Position numbers and translations under genes: made by a program. A stretch of DNA of 64,000 nucleotides from Psychroflexus aestuariivivens. GTDB taxonomy: Bacteria > Bacteroidota > Bacteroidia > Flavobacteriales > Flavobacteriaceae. The DNA lies in the NCBI RefSeq assembly GCF_004010055.1, contig NZ_RQVT01000050.1:327015-391014 (forward strand). The letters are read 5' to 3'. The notes beneath the pieces are model-generated. The model saw nothing but the letters and a program-made list of their open reading frames with translations, was not told where the DNA came from and ran no database searches. This document shows positions 46,840 to 55,770 of the stretch, piece after piece. Position 1 is the stretch's first letter. Each line of letters begins with the position of its first letter.

Positions 46840-48891
46840 TTGAGGTTTGCCAATCTACCCATACTTCAGATTTGCCTATTTTTTCTTGTTGGCACAAGTC
46901 TCGGTTTCTACTTGGGGAATTCTGACTTATCAACCTATATTTTTGTTTTTATAGGTGCCTCTTTACTCTTTTTAGCTTCATTTTTACTTGCCAGACGTTT
47001 CCCAAAATTGAAATTAATTCCAAGTTTATTGGCTTTATTTTGTATAATGAACTTAGGGTTTTTAAATACTAAAATTCACTTACCTAAGAACCAACCACAA
47101 CATTATATTCATTTAGGAGATTCACTTTTTTCCAAACCACTTCTTTTCGAAGGTGAAATTCACAAAGCATTAAAAAGCAGTAAATACTACGATAAATATG
47201 AATTGACCCTTAGTAAAGTTGATGGAAAATCTGTACAAGGTAAAACTCTCATGCAAGTAAATCTTGACTCTACTAAAACGTTGAAATCTAACCAAAGAAT
47301 TCTTGGTTATGGGCAGTTCAAAAGTTTTACTAACCCAAAGAATCCACAACAATTCAATTACAAAACTTACATGTCTCGTCAAGGCATGTTATCCGCTGTT
47401 AATGTTGACCACAAACAACTTGAAGTTTTACCTTCAAAAGGTTTTAGTATTTTGGCAATTGGAGAAAAAATGAGGAACAAAATTCAGTTGAAGCTCGACC
47501 AAACGCAGTTTAGCCAAGCTCAACTAGGAATTATTCAGGCTCTTATTTTAGGACAGAAACAAGATATCTCTGAGCAAACTTATGATGATTTTGCCAAAGC
47601 CGGTGTCGTTCATATTTTGGCAGTTTCTGGACTTCATGTTGGTATCATTCTGATTATTCTACAATGGCTTACTTATCCGTTGCTTTTCATCCCGAAAGGT
47701 CGAATCATCAGAACATTTACTGTACTGATAGGAATTTGGTTTTTTGCTGCCATTGCTGGGTTTTCACCTTCAGTTGTCAGAGCGGCGGTAATGTTTTCTT
47801 TTTTGACGGTTGCAATCAATTTTCATCGCAAAACAAGTGCGATTAATACACTAGCCTTGTCGCTCATTTTATTGCTGTCCATCAATCCTTTTGACATTTT
47901 CCAAGTTGGATTTCAGTTGAGTTATATGGCAGTTTTTGCTATAGTTTTGCTCCAGCCGCGGCTTTACAAAATTTATACACCACGATTTTATTTAGATCGG
48001 ATGCTTTGGGGAATCCTTACGGTTACAATAACTGCCCAAATTGGAGTTTTACCGCTAAGCTTATTTTATTTTCACCAATTTCCAGGGCTATTTATGTTAA
48101 CTAATCTCGTCATTATTCCATTTTTAGGTGTTTTACTCGGTGGTGGCGTTTTGATTATAGCGTTGAGTTTAGTCGATTTTCTTCCCGAATTTATAGTAGA
48201 TACTTATGCATATTTGCTTGACTTGTTATTAAGCTTTATTCATTGGATTGCAATGAAAGAGGATTTTATTTTTACTGAAATTCTATTTACCCAAAATATG
48301 CTAATTTCTAGTTTAGTGCTTCTATTTGCCGTTTTGTTTTGGAGTAAATTTCATCGGAAGCTTAGTTATGCTGTGATAAGTGTGGCTTTAATTGTTATGT
48401 TCTCAGTGATTTATTTTGAACATAAAAAAGTTAACTCAACAGTGGAATGGGTGATTTTTAATAAATATAAAAAATCACTTATCGGTTTCAAAAATGGTGA
48501 TCATTTGACCGTATTTCATGATGACTCTCTAGATGTTTCTAGTGATTATGCTATTCAAAATTATTCTACTTTGAAAAACATCAATACTATAAAAAACGAA
48601 AGATTTCAAAACGTATTTGTACTGAAAAACAATGAATATCTCTACATAATTGATAGTCTAGCAGTTTATGAATTGGATGAATTCAAACCAGATTATCTGC
48701 TGTTGAAAAATTCACCAAAAATCAACCTTGATCTTGTGATTTCAGATTTGCAACCCAAAATGATTATTGCAGATGGAAGTAACTACAAAACCTATGTTGA
48801 ACGCTGGAAATCAACAACAAAAAATGCTGGTATAGATTTCCATTCCACTTGGGAAGATGGCGCTTTCATCCTAAAATGTGCATCAGATTAG
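46840..48891 (+). CDS. comEC: ComEC/Rec2 family competence protein
   Basis: A 683-residue polytopic membrane protein. The N-terminal soluble DUF4131-like part (about residues 30-190) follows two or three helices. The competence domain (about 215-500) has the signature VVHILAVSGLHVGII and SPSVVRAAVMFSF. The C-terminal part (about 510-683) is soluble but shows no clear metallo-beta-lactamase metal motif (HxHxDH), unlike many ComEC proteins. It transports single-stranded DNA across the inner membrane. TTG 46840 is the start, 23 bp after the NlpC gene. It overlaps the convergent thioredoxin gene by 4 bp at its 3' end. Confidence 0.9.
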   Translation: MRFANLPILQICLFFLVGTSLGFYLGNSDLSTYIFVFIGASLLFLASFLLARRFPKLKLIPSLLALFCIMNLGFLNTKIHLPKNQPQHYIHLGDSLFSKPLLFEGEIHKALKSSKYYDKYELTLSKVDGKSVQGKTLMQVNLDSTKTLKSNQRILGYGQFKSFTNPKNPQQFNYKTYMSRQGMLSAVNVDHKQLEVLPSKGFSILAIGEKMRNKIQLKLDQTQFSQAQLGIIQALILGQKQDISEQTYDDFAKAGVVHILAVSGLHVGIILIILQWLTYPLLFIPKGRIIRTFTVLIGIWFFAAIAGFSPSVVRAAVMFSFLTVAINFHRKTSAINTLALSLILLLSINPFDIFQVGFQLSYMAVFAIVLLQPRLYKIYTPRFYLDRMLWGILTVTITAQIGVLPLSLFYFHQFPGLFMLTNLVIIPFLGVLLGGGVLIIALSLVDFLPEFIVDTYAYLLDLLLSFIHWIAMKEDFIFTEILFTQNMLISSLVLLFAVLFWSKFHRKLSYAVISVALIVMFSVIYFEHKKVNSTVEWVIFNKYKKSLIGFKNGDHLTVFHDDSLDVSSDYAIQNYSTLKNINTIKNERFQNVFVLKNNEYLYIIDSLAVYELDEFKPDYLLLKNSPKINLDLVISDLQPKMIIADGSNYKTYVERWKSTTKNAGIDFHSTWEDGAFILKCASD

Positions 48892-49430
48892 TCTTCAAAA
48901 GTGCTTTCAAAACTTTTCTGATATCTCTTCCAATCTTCCGCGCTTTTGATTTTTTTATACTTATCTGTAGCAATCATCTTTAGGTATATTTCTAACTGTT
49001 CTGGCGTTTTATAGCCAACTACAGGAGAAATAACATCAGACTTTTCATCAAAGAAAACAACCGTAGGATATCCCGAAACTTTCAAAGCGTTAGCAAAAAA
49101 ATGTTGGGAATTTCGCCTGCCTTTTCGTTTCGGGTCATAATTCGGGTTTGTATAGTTGAAATCCTTGTATTGAACTTTCTCAGTGCCTTCAGCATTGAAC
49201 TTAACCGCATAAAAATGTTTGTTGATATATTCTACAACATCATCGTTGGTGAAAGTGTTTTTGTCCATCATTTTACAAGGTCCGCACCATTCTGTATAGA
49301 CATCGACAAATATCTTTTTCGGCTTTTTTTCTTGGGCATCTAAAGCTTCATTCATCGACATCCATTCTATTTGGGCATTTATAGAAATGTTTAGCAATAA
49401 AAATATAATCAATAAAATGTTTAGCCTCAT
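48888..49430 (-). CDS. Secreted thioredoxin-family protein
   Basis: A 180-residue protein with a signal peptide (residues 1-20, ending SINAQ), then a thioredoxin fold with the active site WCGPC (Cys49, Cys52) followed by KMMD. A cis-Pro region (KVSGYPTVVFFD) is near residue 120. It resembles thioredoxin-like/DUF255-type periplasmic reductases of Bacteroidota. Predicted periplasmic disulfide or reductive role. Downstream of the POT transporter on the same strand across a 60-bp gap containing a hairpin, and convergent with comEC with a 4-bp overlap. Confidence 0.9.
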   Translation of the reverse strand: MRLNILLIIFLLLNISINAQIEWMSMNEALDAQEKKPKKIFVDVYTEWCGPCKMMDKNTFTNDDVVEYINKHFYAVKFNAEGTEKVQYKDFNYTNPNYDPKRKGRRNSQHFFANALKVSGYPTVVFFDEKSDVISPVVGYKTPEQLEIYLKMIATDKYKKIKSAEDWKRYQKSFESTFED

Positions 49431-49444
49431 AATATGGTAATAAT

Positions 49445-49472
49445 ATTTAGCGTTAGTTAAATAACGCTAAAT
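49445..49472. terminator. Strong hairpin between POT and thioredoxin genes
   Basis: ATTTAGCGTTA (49445-49455) and its exact complement TAACGCTAAAT (49462-49472) form an 11-bp stem with a 6-base loop (GTTAAA). On the reverse strand it is followed only by a weak T-rich run, so it may be a weak terminator, attenuator or RNA-stability element rather than a full terminator. Confidence 0.4.
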
Positions 49473-49490
49473 TCAATTAATAATTGTTTC

Positions 49491-51071
49491 TTACCTGATG
49501 CCATGCATCATTCTCACCAATATCCGGCTTATTAAAAGCATAAATATGCCTGCGCCAATAGGAACTACAGTGAAAATTAAAAAGAAAGTTCCCATAGAAT
49601 AATTTTCTGTAATATAATCTATGTAACTTCCTGTAACACCAGCAAGTAAATTTGCTAAGAAATTTGCAAAAAACCATACACCAAACATCAAACCAACAAG
49701 TTTTGCAGGGGAAAGCTTACTAACATAAGATAAACCTACAGGTGAAACACAAAGTTCACCTAAAGTATGAAATAAATAAGCCAAAATCAACCAAATCATA
49801 CTTACAGAAGCTGTTTTTGCACCCTGAGGAATACCGAATGAACCATAAGCAAGGAAAGCAAAACCACCACCTAAAAGCACTAATCCTATAGCAAATTTTA
49901 CAGGTCCAGAAGGGTTTAATCGGCTTTCCCAAATTTTAGAAAATAATGGCGCAAAAATAATTATAAATAGCGAGTTTAGTATTGTAAACCAACTGGCAGG
50001 AACTTCTGCCACATCATTAGTAAACTCCCTGTTTAACATCCAAATTACAACACCCCAAATAATAATAAAACTTGTTGCTAAAAATATATTTGAAAGAGGG
50101 TGTTTTCCAAAAGTTTGTCGAAATAACATAATCAAAACCCAACTAATTACAAGCATGGGAATTACTGTAATTAGAGCATTAATAACTTTGAATATTATAG
50201 CAGTATCATCGGACAAAACACGATCTGTATAATCACCCGCAAAAATTGTCATTGAGCCACCAGCCTGCTCAAAGGCCCACCAAAAGAATATTGAGAAAAA
50301 TGCTAAAATTGCAATAACAATAAGTCTTTGTCTTTTAACTTTATCTGAAGTTTTTTTATTTTCAGTTCTAATTTCTTCAGTTTCACCCTCAATCGCAGTA
50401 GAATCTATAAAATTATCATCTTTGTCTGGTTTCAAGCCAATATTTCCAAATATTGATTGTGCAAAATAAAACTGAAGCATACCAAAAAACATGAATACAC
50501 CAGCTAAACCAAAACCCCAGTGCCATCCAATTTTTTCACCCAAATATCCACACATTAAAATTCCTAAAAAAGCACCAGCATTAATTCCCATATAGAAAAT
50601 TGTGTAACCCGCATCTTTTTTCTTGCCCTCATCTTTATAAAGCTTACCTACAATAGAAGAAATATTTGGTTTGAATAACCCGTTTCCAATTACTAAAAAT
50701 AATAAACCAAGATAAAAAAATGAATCTGTAAAACCCTCTAAAGCCATAGAAGCATGACCTAGAGTCATAATAAGTGCACCCCAAACAACAGCCTTCCTGT
50801 AACCCGTGACCTTATCAGCAATTAACCCACCTAGAATCGGTGTAATATAAACTAAGCCTGTATAGAAACCATACAAGAGTAATGCTTCATCTCTAGGCCA
50901 AGCCCAACCTTCATCTAGTATTGAAGCTGTAAGGAAAAGCACTAATAGCGCACGCATTCCATAATATGAAAAGCGCTCCCACATTTCCGTAAAAAATAGA
51001 ACAAAAAGACCTGAAGGCTGTCCTAAAACTGTTTTTTGGTTCAGTTCAGAACCACCAAATTTAAATTCCAT
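49491..51071 (-). CDS. Proton-dependent oligopeptide transporter (POT/PTR2 family)
   Basis: A 526-residue MFS transporter with about 14 helices. The family motif ExxERFxYYG appears as EMWERFSYYG (29-38), and GGLIADKVTGYRKAVVWG (near 84-101) and FYMGINAGAFLGI (near 165) follow in order. It imports di- and tripeptides with protons across the inner membrane. It starts 13 bp after the DPP-IV gene on the same strand, so peptide cleavage and uptake are encoded together. Substrate range is not certain. Confidence 0.94.
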   Translation of the reverse strand: MEFKFGGSELNQKTVLGQPSGLFVLFFTEMWERFSYYGMRALLVLFLTASILDEGWAWPRDEALLLYGFYTGLVYITPILGGLIADKVTGYRKAVVWGALIMTLGHASMALEGFTDSFFYLGLLFLVIGNGLFKPNISSIVGKLYKDEGKKKDAGYTIFYMGINAGAFLGILMCGYLGEKIGWHWGFGLAGVFMFFGMLQFYFAQSIFGNIGLKPDKDDNFIDSTAIEGETEEIRTENKKTSDKVKRQRLIVIAILAFFSIFFWWAFEQAGGSMTIFAGDYTDRVLSDDTAIIFKVINALITVIPMLVISWVLIMLFRQTFGKHPLSNIFLATSFIIIWGVVIWMLNREFTNDVAEVPASWFTILNSLFIIIFAPLFSKIWESRLNPSGPVKFAIGLVLLGGGFAFLAYGSFGIPQGAKTASVSMIWLILAYLFHTLGELCVSPVGLSYVSKLSPAKLVGLMFGVWFFANFLANLLAGVTGSYIDYITENYSMGTFFLIFTVVPIGAGIFMLLISRILVRMMHGIR

Positions 51072-51084
51072 AAATCCCTTTTTT

Positions 51085-53271
51085 TTATAATTTCTCTTGA
51101 ATAAAATTTGTCATTAATGTGTACAAATGAAGTCTGGTATTTCCGCCGTAAATACCGTGGTTTTTGTCTGGATAAATTCGCCAGTCAAACTGTTTGTTAG
51201 CTTGTACCAAAGCTTCTATCAATTGCATGGTATTTTGCACATGAACATTGTCATCCGCACTTCCATGAACAAGTAAATAATTGCCTTTATCAAACTCGTC
51301 TACGTGAGTAATTGGTGAGTTTTCATCATAACCACTTGGATTTTCTTGAGGCGTCGTCATGTAACGTTCAGTATAAATAGTATCGTAAAAACGCCAGCTT
51401 GTTACCGGTGCAACGGCAATTGCAGTTTTGAAAACATCATTGGCTTGGAAAATAGCATTGGAAGCCATATAACCACCAAAACTCCAGCCCCAAATTCCGA
51501 TTCTGTCAGCATCTACATAATCTCTTTCGCCAAGTAATTTTGCTGCTGAAATTTGATCTTCAAGCTCGTATTTTCCTAACTCTTTTTGAGTCACTTTTTT
51601 GAAATCTCTGCCTTTAAAACCAGTTCCTCTACCATCAACACAAGCTACAATATAGCCTTGTTGCGCAAGCATTTGGTACCAATAATCATTAATGCTAAAA
51701 AAGCTATTAGAGACAGATTGCGATCCTGGACCAGAATATTGAAACATCAACATAGGGTAAGATTTTTCTGGATCAAAATCTGTAGGTTTAAACATCCACA
51801 TATTTAGTGAATTTCCATTGACCTCTATCGTAGATAATTCTTTATCAGAAGTTTCGTATTTTTCTAATTTCTCTGATAAAGCTGAATTGTCTTTTATTTT
51901 TCTAACCAATTTTCCATTCTTGGCTTTGTGAAGTGTGTAAATATTTGGCGTGTTAACGCTGCTGTAAGTATTCACAAAATAGGTAAAATCTGCACTGAAA
52001 TCAGCGCGATTTGTTCCTGTTTTTGAAGTCAACCTAATTTTGTTTTTTCCATTTGCCAAAATTGAATACACATCGCGATTTACGCTTCCGTTTTCTGTGC
52101 TTTGGAAATAAATCCTTCCAGACTGGTCATCAAAACCGTAATAATTGGTGACTTCCCAATTCCCGTCCGTCACTTGATGAATGAGTTCTCCATTTTCATC
52201 ATAATGGTAAATGTGTTTCCAGCCATCTTTTTCACTTGTCCAAATAAAACTGTTGTTATTCAAAAATGTCAAATCATCAGTTACATCCACATAAGCTTCG
52301 TCTACATCTTCTAAAACCAGTTTTGCTTTGTTGTTTTCTGTATTGACAAAATGCAATTTCAACCTGTTTTGGAGTCGGTTTGTCGTTTGTACACTTAAAA
52401 GATTATTTCTGGAAGTCCATTTCAATCTTGGGATATACTCATAATCTCCCAAATCTATGTCTGAAGTCGATTTATTTTTGAAATCATACAAATGAAGTGA
52501 AACTTCTGCATTCATTTCACCAGCTTTTGGGTATTTAAAAACATCTTGTTCTGGATACAAATCATTACCATAAGTTCCATAAACATCCATAGAAAATTCA
52601 GGAACTTTTCTTTCATCAAACCTCAAAAAAGCAAGTTTGTCTCCTTCTAAGCTCCATTCAAAAGCCCTAACAAAAGCGAATTCTTCTTCATAAACCCAAT
52701 CTGTCAAACCATTGATGATTTTATTTTTTTTACCGTCAAAAGTGACTTGCAAAGTTGAATTTTCGTCTAAATCTTTCACGAAAATATTATTGTTTTTTAC
52801 AAAAGCCACTTGATTGCCTTGTGGAGAAAACTGTGGCGACTGAATCTTTTCTGAATCAATTTGAATCAATTTTTTACTATTCAAATCATAAACAAAATAA
52901 ATTCCACGAGTAGAACGTCTATAAATAGATTCAATATCAACACCTAAAATAGCTTTGGATTCGTCTGCACTCAGTTCAAAAGTTTCAAAAAAACGAAGCT
53001 CATCAATATTTGAGCTATTGATTAGCGTGCCCGTTTTATTTCCAGTTTCATAGCTGAAAATATCAACACGCATTTCTTGCTTACTTCTATCATAATCTTG
53101 AACGATATATGATTCACCATTTTTCAAAGATTGCAAATTCTGCATTTGCTCTTGCCGAAACTCGCCGCTCCAGATTTCTTCTAAGGTAAATTGCTTATTC
53201 TGAGCGGTTAAAAGCCCTGCGTTAATTAATAAAAATGTAAAAAAAAGCTGTAATTTCTTTCGATTTTTCAT
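51085..53271 (-). CDS. Dipeptidyl-peptidase IV-type S9 serine peptidase
   Basis: A 728-residue secreted peptidase. The reading frame opens at 53292, but ATG 53271 gives a standard signal peptide (MKNRKKLQLFFTFLLINAGL). A beta-propeller domain (to about residue 475) is followed by an alpha/beta-hydrolase domain with nucleophile Ser597 in GIWGWSFGGYMA, Asp in HGSADDNVH and His in DKNHGIYGG. It removes dipeptides from N-termini, typically Xaa-Pro. It is upstream of the POT importer, which fits extracellular or periplasmic peptide digestion. Confidence 0.95.
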   Translation of the reverse strand: MKNRKKLQLFFTFLLINAGLLTAQNKQFTLEEIWSGEFRQEQMQNLQSLKNGESYIVQDYDRSKQEMRVDIFSYETGNKTGTLINSSNIDELRFFETFELSADESKAILGVDIESIYRRSTRGIYFVYDLNSKKLIQIDSEKIQSPQFSPQGNQVAFVKNNNIFVKDLDENSTLQVTFDGKKNKIINGLTDWVYEEEFAFVRAFEWSLEGDKLAFLRFDERKVPEFSMDVYGTYGNDLYPEQDVFKYPKAGEMNAEVSLHLYDFKNKSTSDIDLGDYEYIPRLKWTSRNNLLSVQTTNRLQNRLKLHFVNTENNKAKLVLEDVDEAYVDVTDDLTFLNNNSFIWTSEKDGWKHIYHYDENGELIHQVTDGNWEVTNYYGFDDQSGRIYFQSTENGSVNRDVYSILANGKNKIRLTSKTGTNRADFSADFTYFVNTYSSVNTPNIYTLHKAKNGKLVRKIKDNSALSEKLEKYETSDKELSTIEVNGNSLNMWMFKPTDFDPEKSYPMLMFQYSGPGSQSVSNSFFSINDYWYQMLAQQGYIVACVDGRGTGFKGRDFKKVTQKELGKYELEDQISAAKLLGERDYVDADRIGIWGWSFGGYMASNAIFQANDVFKTAIAVAPVTSWRFYDTIYTERYMTTPQENPSGYDENSPITHVDEFDKGNYLLVHGSADDNVHVQNTMQLIEALVQANKQFDWRIYPDKNHGIYGGNTRLHLYTLMTNFIQEKL

Positions 53272-53410
53272 GAACTTATTTTTGAAGTTCAATTTTACTA
53301 AAAAAACATTAAATTTCGGTTAACATTTGTATTAAAACTGAAAATAAGATTTTTTGGCTTTTTCATGATTATCAATTACTCTTATAAATTTTCTAAATAC
53401 ATCTAGAACT

Positions 53411-53442
53411 TTAGAGCGAATTTTTTTCGAATTGTATCTTTG
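53411..53442 (+). promoter_or_regulatory. Promoter of the HMG-CoA reductase gene
   Basis: TATCTTTG (53435-53442) matches the -7 consensus TAnnTTTG. A TTA at 53411-53413, 21 bp upstream, is a weak -33 element. The start codon follows 24 bp after the box. Confidence 0.4.
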
Positions 53443-53466
53443 TAACTTGATTTTTAAAATTAAATA

Positions 53467-54777
53467 ATGGCAAAGATTTCAGGATTTTCCAAGTTGACCA
53501 AAAATGAAAAAATAAGCTGGATTGCAGAGAATTATTTATCTGATCATCCACAAGCAATCGAAATTATCAAACAATATTGGAATGCTGATGACAAGCTTCA
53601 AAAACTCCATGATGAGTTTACAGAAAACACCATTTCCAATTACTATTTACCGCTTGGCGTGGCTCCAAATTTCAAAATTGATGGCAAATTTCATGTCATT
53701 CCTATGGCAATAGAAGAAAGTTCGGTCATTGCAGCTGCAAGCAAAGCCGCTAAATTTTGGGAAGAGCGCGGTGGTTTCAAAACTGAAGTTTTGAGCACAA
53801 CTAAAGTTGGTCATGTTCATTTCAGTTTTTCAGGCAATAGTCAACATTTAGAAGATTTTTTTCAGAATAACAAAAATAAATTTTTTCAAGATGCTAAGTC
53901 ACTGACCAAAAATATGGAAAAGCGGGGTGGCGGAATTTTAGATATAGAATTGGTTGACAAATCTAAATCTTTGGAAAACTATTACCAATTGCACTGCACT
54001 TTTGAAACCAAAGATGCCATGGGTGCTAATTTTATCAATTCTTGTTTGGAGCAGTTTGGTAAAACTTTGGAATCTGAAGCTCAAAATTTTGAAAAATTTA
54101 AAGTTGACGGTAAATTTCCAGAAGTCATCATGTGTATTTTATCCAACTATGTGCCAGAATGTTTGGTGCGGGCAGAAGTTTCTTGTCCAGTGACTCAACT
54201 TGGAGACAATGAAGCCGACTCTAAAAAATTTGTCGACAAATTTATCCAAGCTATAGAAATTGCTAAGTTAGAACCTTATCGTGCTGTAACGCACAACAAA
54301 GGCATTATGAATGGTGTGGATGCAGTCGTTTTAGCGACAGGAAACGATTTCCGAGCCGTAGAAGCTGGCGTTCATGCTTATGCTGCTAGAAGCGGTCAAT
54401 ATCGCAGTCTGACCGATGTGAAAGTTGAAAACGGTGAATTCAAATTTTGGATTGAACTTCCTTTGGCTCTTGGCACAATTGGTGGTTTGACGAGTTTGCA
54501 TCCTTTGGTGAAATTATCACTTGCCATGCTTGGGAAACCTTCTGCTAAAGATTTGATGCGTTTTGTAGCCGTTGCTGGTTTAGCGCAAAACTTTGCTGCA
54601 GTTAATTCTTTGGTCACGACCGGTATTCAAAAAGGACACATGAAAATGCACTTAATGAATATTCTGAACCAATTTGAAGCCAACGCAGATGAACGTTCTG
54701 AAGCTGTAGAATATTTTAAAACTCATACAGTTAGTCATTCTGAAGTTATCAACCTTCTTGAAAAAATTCGAAGTTAA
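53467..54777 (+). CDS. mvaA: Hydroxymethylglutaryl-CoA reductase, class II
   Basis: A 436-residue HMG-CoA reductase of the bacterial class II type. Catalytic residues: Glu83 or Glu84 in AIEESSVIAAAS, Lys278 in HNKGIMNGV and Asp294 in TGNDFRAVEAG. DAMGANFIN near residue 177 is the NAD(P)-binding loop. A catalytic His in the small C-terminal region is expected; His residues at the very C-terminus (TVSHSEV) are candidates. It makes mevalonate for isoprenoids. Its stop overlaps the start of the GHMP kinase by one base (TAATG). Confidence 0.95.
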   Translation: MAKISGFSKLTKNEKISWIAENYLSDHPQAIEIIKQYWNADDKLQKLHDEFTENTISNYYLPLGVAPNFKIDGKFHVIPMAIEESSVIAAASKAAKFWEERGGFKTEVLSTTKVGHVHFSFSGNSQHLEDFFQNNKNKFFQDAKSLTKNMEKRGGGILDIELVDKSKSLENYYQLHCTFETKDAMGANFINSCLEQFGKTLESEAQNFEKFKVDGKFPEVIMCILSNYVPECLVRAEVSCPVTQLGDNEADSKKFVDKFIQAIEIAKLEPYRAVTHNKGIMNGVDAVVLATGNDFRAVEAGVHAYAARSGQYRSLTDVKVENGEFKFWIELPLALGTIGGLTSLHPLVKLSLAMLGKPSAKDLMRFVAVAGLAQNFAAVNSLVTTGIQKGHMKMHLMNILNQFEANADERSEAVEYFKTHTVSHSEVINLLEKIRS

Positions 54778-55688
54778 TGCCTAAACAGCGGTTTTATAGT
54801 CACGGCAAATTACTAATCACCAGTGAATATTTGGTTTTGGATGGAGCTAAAGCTTTGGCTCTGCCTTGTAAGTTTGGACAAGATTTCACAGTTCAACCAA
54901 AACCTGGAAATTTCTCTACTTGGACAAGTTTTGATGAGCATGAAAAAATTTGGTTCTCTTCTGAATTCGATTTGAATCTTGTTTTGAATTCAAATCAAAC
55001 TCCTAAAAACGAATTTGAATCTCGACTTTTTCAGATTTTTTCTGTTTTAGCAGAAATGAAACCAAAGTTGTTTTCAAAACAATATGATTTTAGAACCAAA
55101 CTTGAATTTCCTAAAAATTGGGGTTTGGGAACATCATCAACTCTGATAAATAATTTAGCTGATTGGGCAGCTGTGAATCCTTATGAATTGCTCGCCAAAA
55201 CTTTTGGTGGAAGCGGTTATGATATTGCGTGTGCAGGAAGTAATTCAGCATTGACTTTTCAATTGAAAAATAAAATTGCGTTTGTTCAAAATGTTGAATT
55301 TCCAGAAATTCTTAAACCATATATTTATTTCGTTCACTTGAATCAAAAACAAAATAGTCGCGAGGCTATTCAGAATTATCGACGACTGAAACTTGGAAAT
55401 GTGTCGGATTTTATTTCAAAAGTAAATTCAATTACAAATGAAATTTCAATTTGTCAAGAAGTTTCCAGATTTCAAAATTTAGTATTGAAACACGAATCTT
55501 TATTGTCAGAGGTTCTTCAAATTGAAACTGTTCAACAACGACTTTTTTCAGATTTTTCTGGTGTGGTAAAAAGTCTAGGCGCTTGGGGCGGCGATTTTTT
55601 AATGGCAGTTTCAGAACATAATCCTGAAGAATATTTCAGAAATAAAGGTTTTTCAACAATTTTGGATTACGAAACTATGGTTCTGTAA
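54777..55688 (+). CDS. GYDIA-family GHMP kinase
   Basis: A 303-residue kinase of the GHMP superfamily. The ATP-binding motif GLGTSS is at residues 116-121, and GGSGYDIACAGS (144-155) carries the GYDIA motif for which NCBI names the family. The N-terminus YSHGKLLITSEYLVLDGA is the usual GHMP opening strand. It overlaps the HMG-CoA reductase by one base, so it probably phosphorylates a mevalonate-pathway intermediate (mevalonate or its phosphate); the exact substrate is inference. Confidence 0.88.
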   Translation: MPKQRFYSHGKLLITSEYLVLDGAKALALPCKFGQDFTVQPKPGNFSTWTSFDEHEKIWFSSEFDLNLVLNSNQTPKNEFESRLFQIFSVLAEMKPKLFSKQYDFRTKLEFPKNWGLGTSSTLINNLADWAAVNPYELLAKTFGGSGYDIACAGSNSALTFQLKNKIAFVQNVEFPEILKPYIYFVHLNQKQNSREAIQNYRRLKLGNVSDFISKVNSITNEISICQEVSRFQNLVLKHESLLSEVLQIETVQQRLFSDFSGVVKSLGAWGGDFLMAVSEHNPEEYFRNKGFSTILDYETMVL

Positions 55689-55714
55689 TTTATTACTTTT
55701 CATTAAAGACCAAT

Positions 55715-55751
55715 AAAAAAGCCTTTTGAATAAACTTCAAAAGGCTTTTTT
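55715..55751. terminator. Bidirectional terminator between GHMP kinase and ppiD
   Basis: A 16-bp perfect inverted repeat whose arms are A-rich then GCCTTTTGAA, with a 5-base loop (TAAAC). The stem ends in T-runs in both directions, so it serves both convergent genes. Confidence 0.85.
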
Positions 55752-55770
55752 AGTATTCTAAATTTGATTT

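Noticed and set aside
53272..53292. Longer N-terminus for the DPP-IV gene
   Set aside because: The extra seven residues precede a basic stretch and signal peptide that begin naturally at the ATG at 53271.
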